Assembly: GCF_022539665.2 (NCBI RefSeq)
Contig: NC_081338.1
Coordinates: 6,436,446-6,500,445 of the forward strand
DNA: 64,000 nucleotides
Origin: Daphnia carinata
Taxonomy: Eukaryota; Arthropoda; Branchiopoda; Diplostraca; Daphniidae
Direction of reading: 5' to 3'
The notes under the pieces were generated by a model. That model was not told the DNA's origin. It saw nothing but the letters and a program-made list of their open reading frames with translations, and did not search any database. This document shows, in pieces, positions 50,784 through 63,800 of this stretch (the first letter of the stretch is position 1; each line of letters starts with the position of its first letter). Position numbers and translations under genes: made by a program.

Positions 50784-52670
50784 CTAGGCCTCGTCTTCCA
50801 ACAGCTCCTGAACAACAGTGTCAACGGCCTAAATACAAAGAAAAATTGCAAATATTTTTTTTTTTTTACAAACAGGAGTATTTAAAAATGTTTATACTTG
50901 TGAAATCTGCCGTCTCTTTTCCGTTTCCTCCTTGATTTCTAAATCCATTAAAAACGGCCGCTTTGTACCGCTCATACGCTTTCTCATATTTCTCCGTGAT
51001 TTCGTTTCACATTCGATGGAGTTGATGAGTTGTTCGACAGATACTGCGTCTGGTACGGCATCTTCTTGAGAGTACGTTTCATTCAAATGATCTCTAAGCG
51101 CATAATCGCCGAGACCCAATCGTCCTCTTGTGATCTTGTCCATAAAAAATTCGTCTATTCTCATCAAACAGATCACCATCATATCTATCGTGTATGATTT
51201 CCATCCATCGAATCGCTTTAGCGTTGAATACAAGGATTCGTTTGATGAGCAATCGATCGCGTCAAGTGACAAGCCAAACGGACGTAAAGCCCAGGCCCCC
51301 ATTCTGTTCATATGTCCATCGATGTGCTCGTCGAAATAATTGGAGAAATCCTATTTACAATAAAAAATTAAATGGGTAAAGACACGAAATCGAAAAAAAT
51401 ATAATAAGAATTCTGTTTTTACCCTTTTCCATTTCTTCAAATACATTTGAGCAAGAATTGACTTATAATCGCCACAAGACTCTTGATCAAGGAGGCGTAT
51501 AAAGTCAGTTTCGTACTCTTTGACTTCGTTACAGTCTGTGATTTCCAAATTCTGAAGATTCTTGTTGATATCTTGAAGGGCATGCTGCCAGTTACGGAAC
51601 ATTGTCACGTGCGGGATATACTTTTGCATGGCATTGACGATGGCCTCATCGTTTTCCGTGGCCACAATCATTGTTTCGACTGCTTTGAGCTCAGGGATGA
51701 GTTCGTTCAGTCGCATAAAGAAAAAATTATGCGCCTTTTCCACCTTTTCCTCGTGGATCATATACATAAGTGGCGTCACTGGAAGGTCTTCGAATTCTGT
51801 TTGGCGGTATGTTAAGATAGACAAATAGTACTCGTCCATTTGAAACGTGCTACTATCGTATGACAAAGATGGTGTAAACAAATCTTCTCGATGGAAGAGA
51901 TGCTTGAATTCGTCGATTGTATCTGTAAATGATATTAAAAAATAACAATAAGCAAATAATAGAATGATAATCGCGCCATGGACAAACATTAACAGGTAAT
52001 TACTTGTTTTGAAACAAATGACTAGAAGGCTTGGTGCTAGATGGATGTCGCTAACAAAATGGGTTTCGGTGCGTAGGTCATTCAGGTTGCATAGGGTATC
52101 CAATGACAAACGTTCGATTTTTCGGTCAGATTTTTGAGCATTATGGATTTGCTGAATGTTTAATGAGACCTCCATTGCGTCACCGTCAGGTTGATGTGCC
52201 AGTTCAGAATACACTTCCAGAGGTAACTTTTCCTTGTCAATCTTCACTTGGCTTAAGATGGACGGCGTTGAACGTCGGGATGCTTTTTCGGTATTTTTGG
52301 CGTTCCCATGTGAAAAAGCAACAACAGCTGAATCGTCACCTTGATACCATATCAAAAGCTGTTTTTCGTACTGGGAACACTCAATCGCGTGTTTCGAAAA
52401 ATCATTGGTATAGTCGTTGCCAGGTCCGATTTTCAACTTGAAGTAATAACGTTTACATTTGGCTTCGCCGTGCGTGAATTTGACAGTGGCGTTCTGTCGC
52501 CATCGATAGCCATCAATTCGCCAATCTTTACGTTTAGTTGTACTGTCCCATTTATAAATATACTGGAAACCAGCTTTCGGCCATACTGGAACTTCAGTCA
52601 GAACTGGCAAATTGGCTTCTGGTTCAAACAGTCGCATGTGGGCTTCATACCTCTGCATTTTGTTTGCCAT
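50784..52670 (-). CDS. MULE-transposase-derived protein with WRKY/FLYWCH-like zinc finger
   Basis: Exons on the minus strand: 52004-52670, 51423-51922, 50898-51350, 50784-50828; phases agree, with no stops; 554 residues. Residues about 50-115 contain WRIDGYRWRQNATVKF, with KCKRYY and HAIEC after it. This resembles the WRKY/GCM1/FLYWCH zinc-binding superfamily found at the N-terminus of MULE transposases (the WRKY-like core is GYRWRQN in place of a WRKYGQK heptad). Residues about 240-360 resemble the MULE DDE domain: LSYDSSTFQMDEYYLSIL (first Asp), DLPVTPLMYMIHEEKVEKAH, VATENDEAIVNAMQKYIPH (second Asp) and FRNWQHALQDI (the usual C..H, with Cys replaced). The C-terminus is novel, ending in a charged EETEKRRQ tail. 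Intact with four exons and no terminal repeats seen nearby, so it is probably domesticated. Function unknown. Confidence 0.72.
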
Positions 52671-53445
52671 ATGTTAGTCTGAGCCTACGAGGCACTTTGA
52701 TAACCGTGCTTCCTGTTGTTGTGCTGGCGACTAGATATGTTGTATACTATAACTCCAGTAAAAAAATGCTGTGGCAATAGAAATTGTCAATTGTTTCACT
52801 ATTCAAAAAATGTAAAGAAAATTTTTTACTTTTTAATGGTTATTGTGTTTGGAACTTTCTGTGTAACGGTTCTGCTACCAACACTGCTTAACACACCCTG
52901 GAGCACTGTGGACTCAGAAAGGCACCTTCTCCATTTGTGAGTGGCTGAGTATTCCGAGAAAAAAAATCAGTAATTGCAGAACTGAATATAAGAAAATACA
53001 ACTTAACTAGATATTATTTACCAGTAAACGTAGGGGCTAGGTCCTTGGGCAGCAATTTCTATTGAAAAATAGTTGAACACTCTTTTTTCCAAATCAGTAC
53101 ACCTATTGAAAAGGTGAAGTAGGCTTCATTAGCTATCTTGAAACAGGATACACATCGTATTTTAAACTCGTTGATGTTCTCAGCGGAATTTATAGACTCT
53201 AATATAAACACTTGGCATTATACAGAAAGCGATTCGCCCTCAGCTTGGCGATGAGTCATCTGGTACCCATGATTTATTACTGGAACTTTCGGATAAAGCC
53301 TAATAAGATGTTATGATTTCGGTGTTTAATTACCAGATGAATTGAAGGCACACGTTTTAAAATGTTTGAATTGTGTGCTTCCACCGTTTACAAGAAGGTG
53401 ATGGAACGGTAATTTTGTCCTAGTATTGCGTGGAAACTATCATCT
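52671..53445. other. Upstream region of the transposase-derived gene
   Basis: No gene is recognised. An 80-residue frame at 52538-52780 is a shadow of the minus-strand gene. Confidence 0.5.
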
Positions 53446-53450
53446 GTGAA

Positions 53451-53734
53451 ATGGCGGAGATGGAGGTGGAGCGTGGTGAACGACGAACTTTTCCACAGCA
53501 AAGGTTCCGCGTATTACGAAGAGGAAATATTTCCGCGCAAACTTTATCGAAATTTGGGCATCAACAAGGAAAACCTGCTGGTAAATCTATGTTTCAATTG
53601 TTTAATTAAAGAACAAGTTCACTATTGGTGTACAAGTATGTAAATTATTTTCTTGCTGGGTAATTGCCATAAATCAATTCCTAATACGTTTTGACAGAGT
53701 TTTCAAATATTAGAAAAGGAACTTAAAGCCAAAA
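53451..53734 (+). CDS. Possible small gene, very tentative
   Basis: ATG at 53451 (MAEMEVERGERRTFPQQRF, 43 residues in the first exon) reaches a donor TG|GTAAAT near 53579. It could join an acceptor at about 53697 (TTGACAG) to add EFSNIRKGT and a stop. No family is recognised. The overlapping frame (KWRRWRWSVVNDELFHSKG) is equally open, so coding is doubtful. Confidence 0.15.
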
Positions 53735-53859
53735 CGAAAGTCCCGAAAGAAGTCACGAAATGGGGATTTCAAATTCCAGTCATTAATTTCCAAACGGCGA
53801 GATAAAAATCGATGCACAGCACAAAGGTTTTCGCTTTCACTTGTTACCTTTTTTCTTCT

Positions 53860-53895
<36 letters not shown>

Positions 53896-55200
53896 AAAAC
53901 ATCAATCTGACGAAATAAGTCTCATTCGAACCAGCGTAACAATCTATTATCGAGTGGATATTAGTTTTGCCACAGTTTTTTTTTTTCTAAACATATTCTT
54001 TAGCACAAATAAAGAAGGCAACTACGCAAACTACTGGATTTCGGACGACGTTTCACTTCGCTTTCATTCTGATTGATTTTCACATTCGGTGATACCGAAT
54101 AAATAAAATCAATGCGAAACAATTTCCACCTTGTTTCACTTTTGGCATGCAGATTTCGGCACGCATTCACGTTCGTTTCCAGCTGACTTGTTTCTTGATC
54201 TTTATAATATCCTGCCTAGATAAACACAACGAATTATTTCGTCCCGTTTTATTTGAATGTTCTGAAACGCTTTCGACCTTTAAAACGTGAGTAGTTGGCT
54301 GTAATTATAATTTATCGGCCCTCACAGCTAGCAGAGCAGATGCTATGCGTCAGCTGAAAATTTCCCTGGTGAAAATTTCCAATATTATTCAAGAATTTTT
54401 TCTTTTGAAATATATTTTAGACGACACCAAACATATTTGGCGGCCAGAAAAAAAGACGTGGCATGCGCATACCTTTACCTAATTTGGCGGACTATATAGC
54501 ATTGTCATTCCGGTTTGTGCTCATGTAGATAAAGGCCACGGCAATCATCTCGATTTCACGCCTTTTATACGCGTTCGTACGGCCATCCAGGTGAACCAAG
54601 GGTTGTCGTTTTACAACGCGTACTCGACGCACCGCGTGATCTGCAACTCCCATCAGTGTGCAGGGCGTGTATCAAGATCAATCTGGAGAAGGAAAAAAAA
54701 AAAACACGCTTCACATTACCTAATATCAGAACGTGTCATTTAGTATATGATGGCTGTTGGGATAGCAGTTTTAATTCGAAAACCTCCTGTTGAGAATTGG
54801 CCTTGTTTCGGTATTTTCACTTTCAATATTTCACAATCTACATGTATATACATAAGCGGGCATACATCGAACGTCAATCACAATTTCCTGCATCAGTCAT
54901 CAGCCCTTTTTCTTGTTCCTTTCACCGATCACATTCCGACAGGCTTTAAAAAAAAACCTATCCTGAATTCAAACGTCCGTCGATAACGTCACATTCGTTC
55001 TTGTTGAAAGAGACGTTCCCCGGTGAACGTAACGGACGCAAATCTTCCGCAAATGTTTGTCACGATTTTTTTTTTTTTTTTTTTTTTTGGTTTCCTTTTG
55101 TTGATGTCGGCGGTGGACGCATCATGATCTACGGCTGTCACGCGGATTTATTCATCTTTTCACTCGTTTAACAAGAGGCCGTATTGCATTTAAGCTGTTG
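53735..55200. other. Gene-poor, T-tract-rich region
   Basis: Runs of T at 53860-53892 and 55065-55088. The stretch 54540-54690 is less AT-rich and lacks stops in one frame (YGHPGEPRVVVLQRVLDAPR) but has no start, partner exon or known family. It could be a conserved non-coding element. Confidence 0.45.
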
Positions 55201-55201
55201 T

Positions 55202-55256
55202 CTATAAATAAACACACAACAGTACATGACATCCATTCATCAAACGTGATTCAGAC
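55202..55256 (+). promoter_or_regulatory. TATA-type promoter candidate
   Basis: TATAAATA at about 55203-55210 with initiator-like TTCATCA or ATTCAGA 30-50 bases downstream. No coding exon can be attached. Confidence 0.3.
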
Positions 55257-55658
55257 ACGCACGTCATCGTGAAAGTCTGAATAAGCCAAGAGAAGCGCAG
55301 CATCGCGATAGGCATTCACCGCTCTTTTCTCGTTTAAATATCAACCGGGTACTACTAAAAACACGGGCATTTTAAGTATAGCCTATATCGATAGTTGAGA
55401 GGAAAGGCTGTGTTTACCTGAGTAGACGCGCGGCAATTTCCCAAACTCACGCTGCATTTTACGGTTTTAATATCGCTGTCTCATTTGAAACAAATAAAAA
55501 AAAAATAAATCGGGAAAAACTTCACGACGAGATAATGTCTGATGCTAATTGGGCTGCAAGGCTAATTGACTTTGTCTTAACAAGCCAATTAAGACGGAAC
55601 GAAGAAAAAATAAATCGGGAACCGCAACAAACCATCTGATGCAGTGTGGCTATTACCT

Positions 55659-55700
55659 ACTATAAATAGAACCAATAAATGTTGACGGAACATTCCTGAC
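55659..55700 (+). promoter_or_regulatory. TATA-type promoter candidate
   Basis: CTATAAATAGAA at about 55659-55670, followed by ACATTCC about 30 bases later. The first ATG downstream (55740) opens only eight codons. A first exon of a spliced gene is possible but unproven. Confidence 0.3.
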
Positions 55701-58700
55701 TTTACGAGTTTATTGTGAAAATAAACGTGCAGCGTAAAAATGCGGATCAGTGCGTTGAGAGTTTAAAGGCCTGCGAAAACGTTGCGGCTTGTTCCAGTCG
55801 CAACGTGAATTTCGATGGTAAAATAATATTTAGCAAGCATAACTTTCACCTATCGCCTCCCACATTAAGATTAGATTTAAATAAATAAAAGTAAGTGCAA
55901 GAAAAATGAAACCGAAAGTTGTCTTTTAGAAAAAAGGGAGGCTTTATTCCTTCTGTGAAGCGTTGAACTTCGTATGACTATATCCGATTTCTTGTCATTA
56001 TCTGATGCTTAGGTCTCACCAAAAAAGGGAACTGGGGCGTTGTTCTCATTTTCTTTTGCTCCCAGCATCTCGTTGTCATTTTTTTTTTTTTTTTTTTATG
56101 TCCCGTTGCAACGATTTTCAAAAGTTGCGTGCGGCAACGTTTCTTGTCAACGTGCATCTGCCTTATCTACTCGAGTCAATCTACTACTAGAACACACACA
56201 GCATTATTAAAGCCTATACAATAATAACAATGCACAGTGCCTGTGTCTGTTCAAAAAAAAAAAGAAAAAAAACGAACGAACGCTCTTTAATATCTGATTA
56301 AAGAAAACTTTGATGAGAACGCCCGCGTGATACGTTTGTCGGTTGTTAGAGTCTTTAAAAAAACAAAACTTTCTTTTCTCTCTTTTTTTTTTTTTTTTTG
56401 CAACAAAACAAAGGGGATCTCGTTTTTTTTTTTTCTCCCTTCGTTTCAAAATGGATCGAGGATATGACACCAATTTTCACGATGATATCGTCGGGAACGG
56501 GCCGACCAGCATCACCACAAAAGACTGTTGCTTTGTGGTAACGATGACAGATAATGGTAGAGACCATCTATCGCAAACATTGGCTAGCACTCTCACGCGA
56601 TGTCAATAATCCCTCCCGATGTTAGTTAGCGAACGCTGCAAAACTTAAACATCTCGAAAATGTCAGTCCTTCTTAACGCGTTTAGGAGTGGGAGGTCTGA
56701 TCATTAAAACGAACGTTGACAAGGAGATCAGCTAAAAGCGTTTCTAAAAAAAAATGCTATTCACCAAAGGGTTGTTAAACCACCCTCGTTCATCGGTAAG
56801 AGCTTAAGTTTAGAAGTATAGTAAATCACGTTGACGTGGAAATACGATTTACAGGCGACCCTTGCTACGGTTATTAACAGCAGATATTAGAAGCCTATAA
56901 AATTCAAAAATCTCGTTTTGCGGGAGTAGAGAGTTTACGGGACGACGATTTGAGCTGGTCATGACCACCACGAATTATTTACGTTTTATCAGTTGGAAGG
57001 AAAGAAAAAAAAAAAAAAAAAACCATTCGACCTTCGCGGTCGTTTAATACATAACACTAAACACAACGATAGAAGGTAAAAGGCGCTTATCATTTTTTTT
57101 TTTTTTCCTTTTCTTTCAGTTAAAAGGAGAAAGAGAGAAACATTCATCAGGATACAACAAAAAAATTCCTGCCCAACAGAAGAAGAAAAAAAAAAAAAAA
57201 AGATTCAAATCGAAATTGTAAAATATTAAAATAAAAAAAAAAAAACTTTCCCTTCTCTCGGACATTTTTTCCAAGGAAAAAAAAAAAACAGCCAACGACA
57301 AAAGAAAGAAAGAAAAAAATGGTGTAGAAACGGGAAAGGCTCATAGAACAAATGGAATCACGGGACAGTTTAGGTTGTCCCGTCCCATAATTTTCGAGAT
57401 ATCCTTTCCAAACTGAAAGGCCAAATAATAGAGAAACAAAAAACGTCAGTCGCGGATGAAATCTAAAACGAAGTAGCTCACAAGAGCCTCCAGGTATTTT
57501 GGCAAACGTAAATTGCTAAACGAATTTTCTTTTAGGAGGCTGTCACATAGCAGGAGAAACAAAAAAAAAAAACAAAAATCGAAGGCGATAGTTAATTGCC
57601 ATTGATCAAAAGCCAAAAAAAAAAAAAGAAGGAAGAAACTGATAATCGCCTTTCGATTTGATGGGAAAGAGAGGAGGATACGCATAACAAATCATCGAAA
57701 AAAAAAAAAAAAAAAAAAAAAAAATGAAAACAAAGGGACAACCAAACCCACAACATGATGGAAATAAGAATTATTACATAAGGAAAGAAATATTCTTTTT
57801 TTTTTTTTTTTTAAAGCCTTAAAAATAAAAAATAAATATATTTCGTCATCATCAAAACTTTCACCTGGTAAAGAAAAGCAACTCCCGCGACTGATGTGGC
57901 GCCAGCATCTCAAGCGTTCACCTGGAGGGGGTTCCATACAACTCAAATCTGACGTGAATTCAAAACAAAAAAAAAAAAAGGAATTCAATTTCTGGAATGA
58001 TTTGATTCCCTTTCGTGATTGATCGTTGTCTATCGACTGAAAGCCACACACGCGCGCGCGTTCTTATTGAGACTGAAATAGTTTAGTACATTTCAAGTTA
58101 CAGCCTACAGAGGGGTTAGGTAAGGAAAAACAAAAGGTGGGCGTCATTGGCAAGCAGTCACCAACATAAAAAGCCATTAGGCTTTCTCGTTTTTCTTTTT
58201 TTGTTTTGTTTTTGTTTTGTTTCAAGAGCTAAAAGAAAAGGAGGAGAAAAGAGGACTTGAAAATCAGGTATATGTGCTGAGGGAAAGGGCCTTGCCGTTG
58301 GCAATAACACACGCATAATCACGAGGTCGAACGCACGCGGCTGGAGAAACAAAAAAAAAAAAAAAAAAATCAAACGGTTTAGTTTTTTGTTTCTCCTTAA
58401 AAAAGCGGACACACTTTTTCTCCCTAAAAAACAAAACATCTTTCGCTCTCTCTTCTCACAATTCTAAACGATTCAAATTTTTTTTTCTCTCTCTCTCTTT
58501 CCATCTTCTAAACAATAGAGCGGCCTAGGCAAACTTGGCATAATCAGCTGGCAAAACGCCCTGTTTGCGTGAAATGACGCTGTTGCCCTCCTGACTGACT
58601 TTTGTTTTGTTTTTGTTTTTTGCTGTTTCGTTCAAACTGGACGCTGTCGTATCCTGTTGGGCACACACTTGAGAAAATGGTTAAGTTAAAGAAAAATATA

Positions 58701-60540
58701 ACGTACATCTAAGGGGGCTGATTGTATTAAAAAAAAACACATTTCTTTTGCATATCGGACCCTTGAATTTTTGTAAACGCGGAACAAAAGAAGTTTTTTT
58801 TTTTTGACGCAACCAACTCGAGTGGGAATGAAAAAAAAAAAGGGAGGAGAGAAAGCGTCGATATATTAGAAGCGGTTGCTGGCCAGAAGTTGCAACGGTC
58901 GCAGCATCAGCGTTGCCCACGCGTGCAAGGAATTCATCCTGGCATTTATGCTGACACTACGCGACGAGGCGTGGTCGTTTTCAAACTTTTCCTTTTTTTT
59001 TTTTTTCTTCAGTCAGTTGCGATACTTATCGTTCTTTTTTTTTTTTTTTTCGGTTACACAAAATGAAATGTGTCGATCTGAATTGACGATTAAAACAGCA
59101 CGTCAACACAAGAAACGAAAAAAAAAAATGTAAATAACTGAAAGTCAGATTACGTCATGATGTGCGTCTAAATAAAATGCGGGAAATTTCTTTTCAAATC
59201 CAATTATAGTAAGGAAACAATTCATTATAACCGGAACTGTATTAACGAAATAATGTCTTAAGAAAAAAAAAAAAAAAAAAAGAGGAGGGGGGATTTTTAA
59301 CATCGAATTAGCTACGATGTGTTACGTCGATGTGGAAACCAGGTAAGCGGACAGCAGCGGGGAGAAAGCGTCTATGACCTTCGTGTGATTATGATGATTA
59401 TGTAGTACAAGCGGCGCCATATCACCGTTCGCCCTCTCAGTTTTCGAACATCACCTTTTTTTTTTTTTTTATTTTCACGAAGGCGACGTGACACGAAGAG
59501 ATCGCCGATATATCGCGTCGCCATCCCGCCCAAAAACAGAAAGAAAACTGATACAAATCGGTGACATTTTATTGGCGGGGATCTTGCCGAATTATTTATT
59601 ATTTTTTTTTTTTTTTGAAACTTTTAGACTTTGCACGAACGCAAAAAGAGAACGAATGACAGGGTGTTGCCGATATCGTGAGCCGCTAGAGAAAAAAAAA
59701 CAAAACAAACAAAAGTAGCATCGGTGACGCGTCACACAGCGGTCGTGTGTGTGATGATTTCACCTTTGCTTTCGCCAGAAAGCCAAAAGTCGGTTGTGCA
59801 ACACGTCAATGGAAACTCGCGATGGTCATACGTCGAGATCAATATTCAAATTTGCGCTCTTGCGGAATAAAAGTGGCGAGAAATTAATGCCGGACGGTGG
59901 GTGGAGGGGGTTGTTTTCGATGCTTGTTAAAAGGACACCCATTGTATTCATAAACGTGAATGTTCGAACACAAAAAGGAAAGGAGGAAAAGCTCTTCGAG
60001 CATTTCGCAAGTATTTCTCACTTCCATATTACAAGTAGAAATGCGAGAGATATTCAAAGAATCATCATTTCAACAAATAAATAATGAAGTTTCTATTCTT
60101 TTTCTTTCTTTTTTTTTTTTTTTTTTCTAAATGCGCACCGTTGCCTATCTGAAAAAAAAAAACCCCAAAAAAATTGTCACGATAAAAAGGGGTCGGCATT
60201 GTTCGGGAATTTGTTCCGTGCGCGTACGCGAGCGCATCACGGATCGTGATTGAGAGTTGCCCATTATCTCTTTCGAGACGCGCACATTGATTTATTGCCA
60301 ATCATCAGGAGCCCTCAATTCTTAGAAGCGGAGAAACCTCGTCTGAACAAAGTGAACTACAATAAACAAATATGAGTTCAAGAAATTGTTCTGAATTTAA
60401 CGTCATTTTAGCGCTGCCTTTTAAAAGAAAAAAAAAACAAAAAACTCTTTTCACTATCAGATCTGTCGAGGAGAACAGTTGGGGGGGGGGGGGGCCGTCC
60501 CGTTTGTTTGTTTGTGTGTACTGTGTAACGCCGTAGGCAA
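55701..60540. other. Gene desert with dense A/T homopolymers
   Basis: Nearly 5 kb without recognisable coding sequence on either strand. Dozens of A or T runs of 9-27 bases (for example 57699-57723). The short open frames owe their length to Lys- or Phe-coding homopolymers. It could be a large intron or regulatory domain of a gene outside the window. Confidence 0.5.
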
Positions 60541-60880
60541 TTCACCTTCATCAGCTGATGTTTGTTTTGGGCTCTGCCAGTAGCTTCGTGTCGTGCGCTC
60601 CCGTCCGCTTTCGATAAAAAGGCGCTACATCGTCAGAGGGTCGTCGCAGAGTGTGTTCGACTACGACGCTGGTTGGGACTTGAGCACTACACGGCGTCAC
60701 CTTATTTTTGTTTTGTTTTTTTTCCAGTGGATCGCAATCCGAGTTTTTCTTTTTGCGTGTAAACACAGTCGACATTTTTTGCCATTCAAAACTTTTAAGA
60801 TATTCAAGTGCGGTCATTAACGTTTGATTTGCGGATCCCGCCCTTCCGAACGTCACTCAGTACGCAATTAGAAATGGTAA
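60541..60880 (+). other. Candidate first exon ending ATG|GTAAGT
   Basis: A 330-bp stretch of higher GC ends GCAATTAGAAATG directly followed by GTAAGT (donor 60877). This is the layout of a 5' untranslated exon whose intron splits off just after the start codon. A weak TATA-like GATAAAAAGG at about 60613 with TCAGAGG about 22 bases downstream could be its promoter. Any further exons would be to the right of this window or unrecognised. The gene is unknown. Confidence 0.35.
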
Positions 60881-63800
60881 GTCATGCAATTATTCGTTGT
60901 TCCAGTGCTCGAAATAAAAAAACGACAACGTTGCAAAGCGTGAATTGTTTTGCTTGTTTCCCTGAATCATTTAATGATTCATCTCTCTCTCCGTCCTTTG
61001 TCTGTGTGTTTATAGCCGAACTTAATCAAAAGAACTTCCTCCAGTATTTCTTTTTTCTTTCATCTGTCGTTCCATCCATAATTCTTCCTCACTATTTTTT
61101 TTTTGTGTGTGTGTGTCCATTTACCTGATGATGCGCTCGATGATGATGAGCGCACGACGAGAAAGTTACAAAAGTTTTTTTTTTTCTTCCCCGGAAATAT
61201 AATCCATGCGTACTTGGATTTTGCGCTTTCCGGGATTTGTGTGTGTGTGTGTGTGTATGCTCTCTGCGACACCCATCATTATCTTTAATTTTACGTCATC
61301 AAAAAAAAAAAAAGAACTGGCAGACAATAAATACCTTTCACTTTATTAGGGGATCTCTCTCTCCCTCTTCATTTCTCCACATTTTGATGTGCTAACGTCA
61401 AATTGAAAGGATGTTTTTTTTGTTTTTTTTTAGACCCAATCGTTGAGAGCCAAATAAGGTCATTTTTCAAAAGGGCACAAGGAACACTGGAAAGTGCTCC
61501 CGCTGAACGAAAAAAAAAAAAAAAAGAAATTGAAAGAGAGAGAGAAACTGACACACACACACACACACACAATGACACAAGTAGAAATTCAAATGTATAA
61601 ATGCGGATGCGTTTGGATGAGGGTGCAGCGCGTATCTTACAAACAAAAAACACACGCGGGATTTGGGGGGTGGGGAGCGAGTTCTTTAACTGGCGAATGA
61701 GGACACAAAAATCTTGTGCCAAGTACGTAGCATCTGCGCATCATTTTTTTTCTCTTTAAAAGAGTGCCTTTCTTTATTCTCACGTGTTGCACGTCATTTA
61801 CTTTCCTAACAAACGGCGGACGAATAAAAACGACGCCAACATTTTTTTTTTTTTTTTTCGTGAAAAACATCGTTTTTGATGGTAACAACAAGAGGCATGT
61901 AATGTGGCGGTCGTTATTGTTTGATTGGTAAAGGACGGTAGCCAATTCTCGTTTGCCTATTATGGCCTCATCACTATCCGCGGCCATGTTGCGAAAGGAA
62001 CAAGACAGATGGCCTCTAACACGATACTGTAGTGTTATTGATCTCCTTCAGGCCATCCCGTGTTGGTCGTTTAACTCACGCAGAGTTATCACACCTCATT
62101 TCGTTTTGCGTTTGGCGAAGTGAAAAATTACAAGAGAGAGGAGGGGGGGGGGGGTGTTCGATCCCGTCGAGCTGATTGAAATTATTTCCACAAGCGCAAA
62201 TAATTCGGTGACGTATTTAAAAAAAAAAAAAAAAAAATGGTTACATTATGTTTGGCTGATTGCCCAAAAACGTGCCGAAGAGGTCGTCGTTTCTCTTTTT
62301 TTTTTTCTTTTTTTGGCGCCCGATTTTTGATTCCAATTTTTCATCCGCGTTTATCCTTCACCCCATGAAAAATCATTTGACTATTTCATAAAGAAAAATC
62401 GAGTTCGTGGTGAGAAGGCGGGGCTGGTTCGTCCAAACAAAAAGGAAAGAAGAAGCTCTCGAACCATCCCGTACGAAATATGGAACGATACCTTTCCGCC
62501 GGATCGGTTCCAGTCACGACATTTTACATCTAAAAATGAGAAAACTAAGCAGGCCGCTTTTGAAGTTGAAATCATTTACGTGTAAAAAGAAAAGAAAAAA
62601 AAAAAAATAACAAGACGTACGGGCCTCTCACGATCGAGTTTCGTTACTGCGAACATAAAAGAAGAGCAACAACAGCCGGCAGGGAAAGAAGGGGGCGCGT
62701 GAATCACGAACGTCAGATAGGCAAACAATTGTAGGACAATGTATCAGATCACGTTTTTGCCTGGCAACGAGCCGAGCTATATTGAAATCAAATATATAGA
62801 GCGCGCACATTAACGTGATATTGACAGTGTGTCGTGCGTTCAGCCAGCTGGCCTCTAACAAACAAAATAAAATGCGACCAACACGAGACACAGTCGTGTT
62901 GAGGAAAGATTACGAAGGGAAAAGTGAAAGGGCACACGCCTAATCGCATGGCGTTTCAAAAACATTTCTTATGTAATAGCAATTCATTTTCTAGATACAA
63001 ACTCCCCGATACGACGTTTTGAAAAAAAAAAAATCGAGAGAAAGTAGGGTGGCCATCAAAATTAAACTGAATTAGATTCTCACTGAACGAATCGATTTCG
63101 TTACCTTTGAATAACATACGAGCGTACAGACGATTGATACGTAAGCAAAACACATTTTGTTTTTCCTACCTGTAAAAGTAGAGGAATGGGAAGACAAGCG
63201 TTCGATGAATGGTTGCATACTGGCCATGCAAATCACGTACTTTATAATTGACTCTGCAGGTGTTAAAAGGCAGCACTAACCTGTTCACACCTTGTTGATC
63301 ACTGACTGTCAAAACGAACGACATGCGCGCCTCCAGTGTCAAACGCGAAAAGCTTGTCGTTCCGAATGGGCGCATGAATTTCAAATCGTTGCATTCAAAA
63401 CAACAATTCGAAAACATAAGAAACAAGACATGACGAGTTTATCTACGCCGATCTTTCCGATTGCCTGTTTTAATCTGAAATATTTACTCGAATAAAAGAA
63501 ATACACGCAGCGTGGGAAGAAAAAACGCAATTTGCGTTTGCTATGGTGAAAGCTGTGCGGCGCTAATAAACAAAATCTATCCGCACACATTCAAGTCTTG
63601 ATCCATCATTTCTGTCCTCCTCCTCATTGGCAATGTGATACAAAAAAAAAAAAAAAAAATGTTGAAAGGGGGCGTTTCAAAAATGTGTGTGTTTCTTTTG
63701 TTTTTCTTTTGGTGACGAAGAAAACATAACACGTTCATCACAGGCAATTGTCTTGCCTGATTGCGTCATTGTTTGCCACGATGAGAGGGCCTGCGATTGA

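Noticed and set aside
59794-60084. 96-codon frame in the right-hand gene desert
   Set aside because: No recognisable motif, no splice partners and ordinary length for chance at this base composition.
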